This document shows, one piece after another, positions 53,485-62,248 of a DNA stretch of 64,000 nucleotides (its first letter is position 1; the number at the start of each line of letters is the position of its first letter). The translations under genes and the position numbers were made by a program. The notes beneath the pieces were generated by a model. It was not told the DNA's origin and searched no databases. It worked only from the letters and a program-made list of their open reading frames with translations. The DNA comes from Mesostigma viride (taxonomy: Eukaryota; Streptophyta; Mesostigmatophyceae; Mesostigmatales; Mesostigmataceae). The DNA lies in the NCBI GenBank assembly GCA_009746045.1, contig RPFO01000022.1, positions 414,001-478,000 of the forward strand, written 5' to 3'.

Positions 53485-53930
53485 ATGCTCTTCGTGGACG
53501 CGTTCGTGGACGGGCTGGGGGACGACCTCCTCTCCTTCTGGCCGATCGTCCCGGGCATGAGCGCCCGGGACCGGCTGAACGCGCTCAAACGGTTCGGGTT
53601 GTACGCGGCCGTGCTGGGTTCCTCGTGACCCGGTCGGTGAAGTCGGCCGCGTACGGTCTCCTTCTGACCGCGGTGGCCACCGTCGCGTGGGAGTTCGACA
53701 GGAGGTACGCGGTCCGACGCGCGAGGGGCGGGGCCGGGGCGGGCGCGAACCCGAGAACAATTACACGCCCGGACGTCCGCCGGGGTCTTTGTCCCGTACG
53801 CGATGTCGCAGGTCGGTCCTCGCGATACGCACCGTTCGATCGTAGAGCCGTGGCAGTCGGCCGACGCGACCCGGTTCGTGCCCGTGCCTCACGCGGATTT
53901 CGAACGGCGCCGAGATTATTAGCTTCGTAG
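53485..53930 (+). pseudogene. Small membrane protein (one frame break)
   Basis: From the ATG at 53,485: MLFVDAFVDGLGDDLLSFWP, then KRFGLYAAVLG. A missing G in a GGG run (about 53,620) then ends the frame early (GSS, stop). The shifted frame continues FLVTRSVKSAAYGLLLTAVA and EFDRRYAVRRARGG, giving a hydrophobic helix and a basic tail, to a stop at 53,930. A TTTATAATAA box lies about 20 bases upstream of the start. Total about 148 residues if joined; the last 60 may be non-native. Function unknown. Confidence 0.55.
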
Positions 53931-53964
53931 ACAATAGCCGCCTCCGCTCGGATCGTCCGCGACG

Positions 53965-56900
53965 ATGGAGGACGACGCGGACGAGGTCGCCGCCCGACCG
54001 ATCGCCCCCATCCGCCAGGGCACGAGTCATCCGCTGCACGTCCGCAAGCTGATCGCGATGGCCGTGCACACGCGGAAGGAGAGGAAGGAGAAGCTGTATC
54101 AGATCGCCGAGCGGTTCGGCGTCGACCGCAAGACCGCGCGGGTGTACCACAGGCTGTGGGTGGACGACGGCAAACCGGACTACGCGGACGAGGAGGAGAT
54201 CCGACGGTCCGTGTTGCGGCCGATGGCCCGGCGGACGATCGACGAGGACACGGGGAAGTACACGAGCGAGCGCAGACTCACGCGCGGAGAGCGGAGGTTC
54301 GGCACGGAGGAGAAGTGGCGCCGGGTCGCGGCCAAGATCGTGGAGATCCAGACGGCCGCGCCGACGTTCACGGCGTCCGACATCGCGGGGTTCACGAACC
54401 GCAACGGCGCGGACGCCCCGGGGTCGACGAGGACGCTGTTCGCGGAACTGAAGGCGCTGTGCGGCGCCGCAGTGGCTTTGGACGATCGGGACGTCCAGGC
54501 GGCGCGGAAGATGGGCGACCTGACGTACAAGAAGATCGCGTACGACTACAAGGACCGGGACGCGAAGAACGTGGCCGCCAAGAAGAAGGCGTTCGTCGAG
54601 ATCCAGAAGCACCTGTTCGCGGAGGACTGCGTGTTCGTGGACGAGTTCAGCGTCGTCATGAACGCGGTGCCCACGAGGGGGTGGGGAAGAAGGGGGAGAT
54701 GCCGTACGTCCGCAAGAGGGAGCAGACGGACACGCGGACGACGGTCATCGCGGCGATGCGATGGCCGTCCGAGAACCGGGAGAACATGAACCTCCCTCCC
54801 GCCATGTTCCTGAGGATCTTCCCGCCCATCCCGTCCCGCATCTCCAATAACTACCCCGCTCTCAACGCGGTCCAGGATCGGGACGCCGAGAGGTTGCGGT
54901 CCGAGATGTGGTGGGAAGGGCTGGGGTTCGTCATGGGGGACTGGTGCAAGAAGAAGGACGGGGGACGGGACCGCGTCCGGCTCGCGTCTCTCCGAGCCCC
55001 CATCGAGGCCATGGCGAGACGGGGGGAGGCGCTGTACGATTGGATCACGAACGGCGCGGCCTCGTTCCCCTTCGGCATGGACGCCGAGGTGTCGAACTCC
55101 GTCCTCCCCACCGAGTTCTGGGACTTTCCCGCGGACGGGTCCAAGGAGAGACTGGTGAAGGACTCGTTCGCGAGGAGCGCCATGTGGGCGGACTACTGGA
55201 ACCACCTGCCCGGCCATCCGATCGCCGACCTGGTGGAGCACACGGACGACCGGAAGGAGAAGGTGACGTTCGTCCTCCGTCTGGCCGCGCACGACTACTT
55301 CTTGTGGGCGCACGTCCGCATGCACAACTACATGGTGGACGGGGCCCAGTTCGGGGAGAGGCCGCCGTTGGGCGCGTCGTGGCTCGCGTCCGGCGACGCG
55401 TCCCTGATCGTGGCCAAGGTGCTCGAGGGGACGAGGACCCGCGCCGAGAACAGTCTGCTGAAATACGACGACACCAAGGGCACGTTCGACGACCAAGACG
55501 ATTCGGAAGAGAGCATTTCCAAGATGTTGGGAGAGCTGCACGGCCTTTTTCGGAACTCGGACTACGAGACCATCTTCTTTTCGCTTTTCGAGACCGTCAC
55601 GGCGGACCACGAGAGGAAGTTCACGCACTTGCACAACCTGTTCTTCAAGGAGACGAGCGTGTTTTATTCGAGAGATTACGTCGACGGTTACAAGAACCGG
55701 AACACGACCTACGACTTCCTGTTGGCCAGGGAGATCTACAAGAACCTGAACCTCGCGTTCAAGAGGGACGGCGCGGCGAACCAGTCGCTGGGGAAATGGG
55801 AGATCGCCGCGCACGTGTGGAAGATGGTGCACACGTACGGGGGCGACAAGGACCGTCTGATCGACCCGACGCTCGACTCCGTCCGTCTGGCGTCCGTGGC
55901 GGAGACGGGAGTCCCGTACACGTTCGGGGACCGCGGGGAGGAAGACGCCTTTTTCAACGGCGATTTTTACCCGGACAAGTTCGCGCAGTACCTGCGGGAC
56001 AACGAGCGTGTCCAGATCAAGCAGACGCGGGCCCAGGTGTCGCGGATGTCCTTCGCCCGTTCGCAGATGCGCGAGCGGTACATCGGCGCCGCCCCGATGT
56101 CCGTGGACGGGTGGTTGTTCAAGGAGTTCCTGAAGAACCTCCCCGACAGCTTCGTGGTGGACAAGACCGTCATCATGGACGGCGCGGCCATCCACGCCCG
56201 GCCGACGGACGGCGAGATCCGATTGAACTCCAAACTCCCCGACGCGTTGTCCGTGTTCCCGGAATCCGAGTTGAGTCCGTTGGCGCAACTGCTCAGACGG
56301 CGCGGAGGGGGCGACGGCGTGTTGTTGCCGCCGACGAAAGAGACGTTCTTCGAGTACGGTTTGGACGCGCAGAATCGTCGAGTGGTCCGAGGTCTCGCTC
56401 GCCGTCCCGCGCTGCTGTACACGCCGCCGTACTCCCCGGAGTTCAACCCGATCGAGTTGGCGTTCAATCCGGGAAAGAAGTTCATACGGCGAGAGGTCGC
56501 GCGGCACACGCGGACGCGGTGGAACCTGTCGATCGCCATCATAAACGCGCTCAACGTCCTCACGCGGCCTCACGCGATCAAGAACTACATGCTCTGTTCG
56601 GGCTATCGCAGCAAGGCGATCGGGGTGACGCCGTCGCTGTCCAGGACGATCGTGACAGAACCGGACGACGCCGCGAACCCGAACGCGAACGACGCCTTTT
56701 ACACGAACGTGAGGACGAAGAGGACGGGCGCGTGTCTCGGGAAGATGGCGGAGGGGAAGTACCCCGATCCTTCCAAACCCCCCTCGCGCGCCTTGACGAC
56801 CGTCGTGCGCGCGGACGAGAAGAAGGATTTCGAGAGGGACGAGACGACGTACTTCTGTCCGGCTGCGAACCCGGTCGCGCCCGGCGCCGAGTACTTCACC

Positions 56901-57689
56901 AAGTACGACGTGCGGAAGGGCGACGATGGCCAGATCCGAGCGGTCCAGTGCGTCCGGAAGGGCGTCAAGGACTACAAACTAGGCGAACACGTCCGCGTGT
57001 TGTGGCAGGGCGCGTGGCGGCGCGCGAAGATCGAACGATTGCCCGAGGCGAACAAGAACACGCGCACGCCGTCCAAGACCAAGGTCACGAACAGCCCCTG
57101 GTTCACCGTGTCCCTCTCGGACACGAACGAGTCCGTGCGCGTCATGATCTCGAAGATCCGGCCGTCCAAGGGGAAGATCCGCAAATTGATGGCCAAGCAC
57201 GAGCGAATGGTCGAAGAGATCGAGGCGCGCAATCGGGACGTGATCGCGAAACGGGTCGCGGAATGGACGGCGCAGCGCCGCCGCGCGACGGACCTGCGCG
57301 CCGACCTGCGAATGTCTCGCGCGTTCACCTCCGCGGAGGCGCTCGACGCCGTCCGAGTGGCCGCGCGGAGGATGGAGAAACACGAAGACGCGGTGCGCGA
57401 GTCGATCGCGCCCGCGTTACGGGCGTGGAGCGCGTCGAACGCGGCCGAGACGCCGGGGGCTACTCGACGCGCCGCGGCTCTCCGTCCCGATCCGGCGCTG
57501 ACGAGGTCGCGGACCGCTCGCGGCGGAGTCGGTCTCCCAGGTGGCGGCGGTACCACATCCGGCGCCGTTCCTTCCGCGACGGGCGCGGCGGGGGCGGCGG
57601 GTCCGTCTGCATCTCCGACTCCGGCGCCGCCGCCGGTTCCGAGACGCGAGATGGCTCGGCTGCCTCGAGTGTACGCGTCTTTCTACTGA
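53965..57689 (+). CDS. Giant IS630/Tc1-mariner-type DDE transposase with large inserted domain (one frame break)
   Basis: About 1,240 residues once one G is restored at about 54,680 (GGGG), which yields RGWGKKGEMPYV, the expected IS630 sequence. Residues 43-65 hold a helix-turn-helix (QIAERFGVDRKTARVYHRLW). D1 is D226 in CVFVDEFSVV. D2 is at about 738 in KTVIMDGAAIHA (codon 56,178). The final Glu is at about 830 in PPYSPEFNPIEL (codon 56,454). D1-D2 are thus about 510 residues apart instead of about 90. The extra domain (about 270-700) is helical with WDFPADGSKERLVKDSFARS and LRLAAHDYFLWAHVRMHNYM. D2-E is about 92 rather than about 34. A C-terminal part (about 950-1,060; KLGEHVRVLWQGAWRRAKIE) resembles a Tudor/SH3-like barrel, followed by a Pro/Ala-rich tail. 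All three catalytic residues are kept. It could drive viral or transposon integration, or be a repurposed protein. Confidence 0.8.
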
Positions 57690-57759
57690 CGAGGATCGCG
57701 CACGGGAGCAGGAGGGAGTAGAACGTCACGAGCGTGAGCGCGAGGACGAACGTGATCAT
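57460..57759 (-). CDS. Possible small membrane protein overlapping the transposase 3' end
   Basis: 99 residues from the ATG at 57,759: MITFVLALTLVTFYSLLLPC is an uncleaved signal/anchor. A basic-proline tail follows (DPPPPPRPSRKERRRMWYRR). It overlaps 230 bases of the C-terminal Pro-rich tail of the transposase on the other strand. Both frames read well, and I cannot tell which is real there; the transposase frame from 57,460 to its stop may be the spurious one. Confidence 0.5.
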   Translation of the reverse strand: MITFVLALTLVTFYSLLLPCAILVSRKTRTLEAAEPSRVSEPAAAPESEMQTDPPPPPRPSRKERRRMWYRRHLGDRLRRERSATSSAPDRDGEPRRVE

Positions 57760-57868
57760 CGCGAAACGCGGGTTCTTCGAGAATGCGGGAGATTCGAAAT
57801 GCGTCCCGCTGACCGCGCGTCGAAAAAAAATATGTGTCCGTACGTGTATATCTCACCGTCCGAACGCC

Positions 57869-58198
57869 ATGCCAGTGGGTAGCCGCCGCCAAGTTCTGAA
57901 CGGGACCGTCGACCGCACGAGCGGAGGGTTGGATCGCAGCGATCTCACCGTAAACAAGCGCAACCGCATCGTCTCCAGGAAGAAGATCACGCAGGGGAGG
58001 AAGCAGTTCAAGAACGTGTCCGATTGGAACAAGCTCGTGACGTACATCAACGATCACACGGGCAAGAATCTGCGGGATTCCATGATGCACGCGAAGAGGA
58101 TGACGGCCAGCGAGCTGAGCCGGCGCAGGCTGTCCGCGACGCCCGCGAACAAGCGCAAAGTGTGGCCGTACCTCATCGATCAGATGAAGCGAGGATAG
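57869..58198 (+). CDS. Small basic conserved giant-virus protein
   Basis: 109 residues, Lys/Arg-rich (MPVGSRRQVLNGTVDRTSGG). NKRNRIVSRKKITQGRKQFK then N.SDWNKLVTYIND and KRKVWPYLIDQMKRG fit a family of small basic nucleocytoviral proteins with a 'KRgRiVSkKk...Gkk.yKn...W' signature. Probably DNA-binding and virion-associated. The start is the ATG that is 28 bases after GTATAT; the upstream frame is shadow. Confidence 0.75.
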   Translation: MPVGSRRQVLNGTVDRTSGGLDRSDLTVNKRNRIVSRKKITQGRKQFKNVSDWNKLVTYINDHTGKNLRDSMMHAKRMTASELSRRRLSATPANKRKVWPYLIDQMKRG

Positions 58199-58347
58199 GA
58201 GTAGAAGGGTTTCTCAGTTACGACTCATCTATCTTATTCGTTAGATAGCGCGATCGCGCGGCGTACCTTTCCGTGGTAAATAATGCAATATAATACGAAT
58301 TCCGTCTTTTTTCTCGCGAGACCTTGTATATCCCTGACAGTGTGTCC

Positions 58348-58566
58348 ATGCAGTACGCGAACCCGATCGCAGTATTGTTGTTACTCTTCATATTGGCGTC
58401 CACCGTGGCCGAGACCGGGCGGGTGCGAGCGTACCTGGAGACGTCGCGGTCGCTCCCCTTGACCAGGTGGATGGTGCGCAGGGTCGTGCCGTACCCCGCG
58501 TTCGTCATGAACCATTCGGAAATGGCCGTCCGGCCTCCCGAAGATGTCGGGATCGGCGGGTCGTAG
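58348..58566 (+). CDS. Small membrane-anchored protein, 72 residues
   Basis: MQYANPIAVLLLLFILASTV is a signal or anchor helix. It is followed by a 50-residue soluble tail, RVRAYLETSRSLPLTRWMVR and PYPAFVMNHSEMAVRPPED. GC-rich third positions match the neighbours and favour this strand over an overlapping minus-strand frame. Same strand as the preceding and following small genes (58,590), 23 bases apart. Function unknown. Confidence 0.6.
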   Translation: MQYANPIAVLLLLFILASTVAETGRVRAYLETSRSLPLTRWMVRRVVPYPAFVMNHSEMAVRPPEDVGIGGS

Positions 58567-58589
58567 GTCCGTTATTTTTCGCCGTTTAC

Positions 58590-58949
58590 ATGTACTACTG
58601 CACCATCGGTTCCATGATTCCATTGCACGCGGTCGCCATCTTCGCGTCTCTCGTCGCCCTTCTCGCCCTGTTTGCCGTCCGGTACGCCGGCGATTCGAGT
58701 GTCAGGAGGGTCTTGCGAGAAAGCGCCGAGGAGCGGATGGCGGTTCTGGACGCGCAGATCGCAGACAGCGACGCGCGCGTTCGGGAACGCATCGACAGGA
58801 TAGAAGCGCGGACCGGGCGGTATTGGAAGGACACGGCGAGCGCGTGGTGGGTGCACGCCATGAAGAAACAGGCCGACGGGGCGAGGGCCGAGAGGAAGGC
58901 CTTGTCGAAGAAAACGCGAAAGGGTCTTTTCGGGTTGGCGGCGTCGTAA
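58590..58949 (+). CDS. Small membrane protein with coiled-coil tail
   Basis: 119 residues (MYYCTIGSMIPLHAVAIFAS). One transmembrane helix, AVAIFASLVALLALFAVRYA, is followed by a charged helix predicted as coiled coil (RRVLRESAEERMAVLDAQIA then DSDARVRERIDRIEAR). A basic end RKALSKKTRKGLFGLAAS closes it. It is the last viral gene before the retroelement, whose first repeat begins five bases after the stop. Confidence 0.7.
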   Translation: MYYCTIGSMIPLHAVAIFASLVALLALFAVRYAGDSSVRRVLRESAEERMAVLDAQIADSDARVRERIDRIEARTGRYWKDTASAWWVHAMKKQADGARAERKALSKKTRKGLFGLAAS

Positions 58950-58954
58950 AATTC

Positions 58955-59075
58955 TTCTATTAACCGTGGAACTCCAGGGTAACCAGACTCTTTATTAAAA
59001 CAATGAGTGGAGCACATACAAAAGGCAGGCCACATCCCGGCCGCCGATGCTCATGGGAACACTTATTGCTTGGCA
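58955..59075 (-). repeat. Split direct repeat b, distal copy
   Basis: 121 bases, TTCTATTAACCGTGGAACTC to TATTGCTTGGCA on the plus strand. Same length and, by eye, same sequence as 59,549-59,669. Its edge is the left end of the element. The end of the RT frame (ISVPMSIGGRDVACLLYVLH) is encoded in both copies. Confidence 0.9.
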
Positions 59076-59116
59076 AAGGCTAGCCTCACCCCCAAACACG
59101 CAGGGAGGGTGGGCGG

Positions 59117-59549
59117 GAAAAGAAAAGAGGCCGACCTTAGCTAGGTGGGTTTGTTTTTGTCCTTTTTTGCGTGTCATGCGGCCTTGGCCCGGACGGCATT
59201 TTTTCGCCACGCAAATGTTGCGTCTGAACAAATGACGCAATGTGGCGTTCTAATTGCCGGCAGCTTACGTAAGGCTGCCGGGGCTATTAGGTCACATATT
59301 GCGTGAGAGAAAGAATCTAGATCTAGTTAATCACTACGCCATGAGCCAAGAAACCTAGACAGTGGCAGGTTTATATCTCAACGTAGCTCCTGCCACCTGG
59401 CCAAGAAAAACTGGCCAAAGCTTTGGCCACGACTGATCCGGATCAGGCCGCACCGGCCTCAAAAGGTATGTCACGTGAACCCAATAACCTAGCTATAGCG
59501 GCTACCCTTCCATCTCACTATAAAGAAACTATGTTCAGAGAACCACGAT
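59117..59549 (-). repeat. Split direct repeat a, internal copy
   Basis: 433 bases from GAAAAGAAAAGAGGCCGACC to TTCAGAGAACCACGAT, matching 62,249-62,681 in length and, as far as I compared, in sequence. It abuts repeat b at 59,549. Confidence 0.9.
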
Positions 59550-59669
59550 TCTATTAACCGTGGAACTCCAGGGTAACCAGACTCTTTATTAAAACAATGA
59601 GTGGAGCACATACAAAAGGCAGGCCACATCCCGGCCGCCGATGCTCATGGGAACACTTATTGCTTGGCA
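59549..59669 (-). repeat. Split direct repeat b, proximal copy
   Basis: 121 bases that include the 3' end and stop of the RT reading frame (59,589). They are directly fused to repeat a. Confidence 0.9.
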
Positions 59670-61427
59670 CCACCGCCCCAAGACGGCAGCCAGCCCCTCG
59701 GCCGTAGCTCGGCCTCGAGTGAGTATAGCCTGCGTGTGGGCGATCACAAGGTTGAGCTGCTTGACCGTTGGTTCCAGCACGCCGTTCCGTCGGTGCACCA
59801 CCCCTAGGGCTTCTAGCTCGTCCCCTTCCAGGCTCGCCATCTTAGTCTTCTCCTGAGACGGCACAAGGTTGTTAGGGAGGTAGCCTTCCTCAATAGCGCG
59901 CGTGATGAGCTGGTTCACCGCCTCGCAGGTCCGCCCGTTGCTGGCCACCAAGTCATCAATGGTGATTGACAGCATGGGGGCAGGGGGCTTTTCCAGGTCA
60001 ATCTGAAGCTCCCCGGCGCGCTCCTCCTTGTACTCGATGGCCAAGCGCAGTGGCTGGCCACACTCGTCGCGCACCAAGGTGAGCTCACCTGCGCTTGAGA
60101 GGTAGTTGACCTGGCGCCTCGGATCCAGGGCACCGGTCATGTAGAGCACCATCTCATGGATGGCCTCCCCCAGCGCCACCGCATGGGAATGTCCCATGGC
60201 CAGCACCTTGAGCACGGGCCACACCTTCCGCCTCGGCCCTGCCAGACCTACGCTAGTCGACCACACACTAGGAAGCCCTTGGTAGTCCCACCACCACTCG
60301 GGCACCTCGATGGAGTAGTAGTATGACACGAGGTCGCTCTTGGCGCAGTAGCACCAGCCCTTGATGTAGACCTCCACGAGGATGCCCAGGTGGGGTAGCA
60401 GGATCTTGGGCGGGTCCACCCACAGCAGGTTGCCCAGCTTCCTGTTGACGATGAACCGAAGCTCGCCCACCCCCTTGGCCACTCCAAAGCAGCCATCCAC
60501 CCACTTGGGCCGCCGCTCCCGGAACGCCACCATGCCCACGCCCGCTGCCCGGCTCATGAGCTTGCCCCATTCATCCATGGAGCATCCCCGGCTGGGCTTG
60601 GGCACATTCCAATACTTTGCGCTCGCCACGACCGCTGGCTTGATGCAGTTCTCTTCGCTGGCATATATCTCCCGCCAGCTTGGCCGCATAGCCAACAGGT
60701 CGAGCAGCCGTGCCTTCCCCGCCACCTCCGCCTTTGGTAGACTCACCGCGTCCGCGCGCAGTTGTTCATACTTATTCTGCTTCCCATATATTGCATCAGC
60801 ACCTTCTTGCTCCTGGCCTGTCGCAACGCCCCCTACGCGGCGACTGTGCCAGGTGCAGTGCCTCTTGACCCTCGCAAGGGCCTCCTCCCTCCCCTTAGAG
60901 CACGCCCCTCTAGGGTTAGGAGGAGGGTCTTGCCCCCCTCCCCACAGCCAATTAAGCCAACGCACTACCTTGCATTGCAGTGTGTACTCGCGGTGGCGGC
61001 GCGTGGCACGCTGTCGCCGGCGTGCCGATCTCACCCTGCCCCACGCGGTGTACGCTGGCCTAAGTGGGTATGGCAGCGGGAAAAGGGAGCGGTCCCGCTG
61101 GGATTCTATTTCCCTACTTGTTGAGCCTTGCTGAGCTTGTCCAAGAGGATCGCAGTTTGGAGAGCTGCCTTGACAGCCGGGGTGGCTGACAGTGCAGCCT
61201 CCTCCCCCAATGGCAGGAGGTGGCTGGCCACCTTCCACCCCCCCCCTCCTTGCCCCTCCACCTGCAGCAAGGCCGCCCCCACCCTCATTAGGTACTCCAT
61301 GCCCACAAGCTCCCCGGCTGCTGAGCCCAGCTCCTTGAGAAGGGTGTCCATGGCCAATGCAATGTTCATGACAATTTTCCTGTTCTCCATGTTCCGCCAA
61401 TTTCCAGGCTTTACCGTCATGACCCAC
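59589..61427 (-). CDS. Reverse transcriptase of the PAT/DIRS-like element
   Basis: The frame is open over 612 codons; the first 110 overlap gag and are probably untranslated, so the protein likely begins near 61,100. RT blocks are LRFIVNRKLGNLLWVDPP, motif A CYCAKSDLVSYYYSIEVPEW, motif B VLAMGHSHAVALGEAIHEM, and motif C MLSITIDDLVASNG with the two catalytic Asp. The thumb region then has LEALGVVHRRNGVLEPTVKQ. This pattern fits DIRS-like rather than LTR or LINE enzymes. The frame runs into repeat b after LAAVLGRW and stops, so the RNase H and recombinase parts are deleted. Confidence 0.8.
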   Translation of the reverse strand: MGHDGKAWKLAEHGEQENCHEHCIGHGHPSQGAGLSSRGACGHGVPNEGGGGLAAGGGARRGGVEGGQPPPAIGGGGCTVSHPGCQGSSPNCDPLGQAQQGSTSREIESQRDRSLFPLPYPLRPAYTAWGRVRSARRRQRATRRHREYTLQCKVVRWLNWLWGGGQDPPPNPRGACSKGREEALARVKRHCTWHSRRVGGVATGQEQEGADAIYGKQNKYEQLRADAVSLPKAEVAGKARLLDLLAMRPSWREIYASEENCIKPAVVASAKYWNVPKPSRGCSMDEWGKLMSRAAGVGMVAFRERRPKWVDGCFGVAKGVGELRFIVNRKLGNLLWVDPPKILLPHLGILVEVYIKGWCYCAKSDLVSYYYSIEVPEWWWDYQGLPSVWSTSVGLAGPRRKVWPVLKVLAMGHSHAVALGEAIHEMVLYMTGALDPRRQVNYLSSAGELTLVRDECGQPLRLAIEYKEERAGELQIDLEKPPAPMLSITIDDLVASNGRTCEAVNQLITRAIEEGYLPNNLVPSQEKTKMASLEGDELEALGVVHRRNGVLEPTVKQLNLVIAHTQAILTRGRATAEGLAAVLGRWCQAISVPMSIGGRDVACLLYVLHSLF

Positions 61428-62161
61428 GACCGGATTCCCATCCCATTGTCGCTGGCGTCCTCCAACACCCCCGGCAGCACCCGCTCCGAAATCCGATATT
61501 TCACGCTCTTGGCTCGGCTTGGCAGCGCCACCCCTTTCGAGGCCTTGAAGTGGCTTCCCGCCCCCTCCATTCCTCCCAGCGCTGCCTTCAAACCTTGCAT
61601 GAATTTCTCGGCTGCGACCTCCCCCTCCTCGTCCTCCTCGTCCTCCTGATTTTCGGTTTCCGGAGGTGCCCCAACGAATGTCGCCAACCTCGCCCTCATT
61701 TCCTTTCCGACAGCCCCCCCACCTGCCGAAACCTTGGCCGCGCCTTTCGGCTTGGCCATTTTTCGTTGCGCAGGTGTCGTTGGTGGCAGCGCCTGATCCT
61801 CCTCCTCGTCCGCCGCGAGATCTGCCACGGCCAGCAGTTTTGCCACCAACGTTCCGTTTGGGTCACGTGCGTCCAACACGTCGCCAACATCAACGTGATC
61901 GGCCAGCAACTGCACGACAGACTTCAGCTGGCTCGAGCTCCACGAGCTGGCGTCCGTCACCCAGTCCTCGGCACCGAAGACCTGCTCGACTGCCCCCACC
62001 GCCTCTGCGGGGCTGATGCACTTGGCGAGCAGAGTGGCGAGCTGCTTCTTTTTGGCGCTGAAGGCGACTGGCGCGTGACTGGCGGCAGCAGCCCGCGGTG
62101 TGGGCGTCCCGTCCTCCCCGCGCGCTGCCTGCCCTCCTGTAGCTTTGCGCCCCTTCGGCAT
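61106..62161 (-). CDS. Gag-like protein of the PAT/DIRS-like element
   Basis: 351 residues, starting MPKGRKATGGQAARGEDGTP 88 bases after the 5' repeat. Basic N-terminus, helical SAKKKQLATLLAKCISPAEA, an acidic linker (NQEDEEDEEGEVAAEKF) and a helical C-terminal domain (MTVKPGNWRNMENRKIVMNI). No zinc knuckle. The assignment as gag rests on position before the RT and size, not on a recognised family. Confidence 0.65.
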   Translation of the reverse strand: MPKGRKATGGQAARGEDGTPTPRAAAASHAPVAFSAKKKQLATLLAKCISPAEAVGAVEQVFGAEDWVTDASSWSSSQLKSVVQLLADHVDVGDVLDARDPNGTLVAKLLAVADLAADEEEDQALPPTTPAQRKMAKPKGAAKVSAGGGAVGKEMRARLATFVGAPPETENQEDEEDEEGEVAAEKFMQGLKAALGGMEGAGSHFKASKGVALPSRAKSVKYRISERVLPGVLEDASDNGMGIRSWVMTVKPGNWRNMENRKIVMNIALAMDTLLKELGSAAGELVGMEYLMRVGAALLQVEGQGGGGWKVASHLLPLGEEAALSATPAVKAALQTAILLDKLSKAQQVGK

Positions 62162-62248
62162 TGCTGCTCAGGGCCAAAAATGGCTCCGACAGTACAGGTT
62201 CGTCAAACCAGAGGTTCGTTTCCCCTGGCTTGCTGTCGCCGCCCTCGT

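Noticed and set aside
54546..57721. A 675-codon minus-strand and a 937-codon plus-strand ORF across the transposase
   Set aside because: Off-frame shadows of the transposase; neither contains the catalytic motifs.
58218..58508. Minus-strand 96-codon ORF
   Set aside because: Overlaps the plus-strand membrane protein at 58,348, which has better third-position GC and a clear anchor helix.
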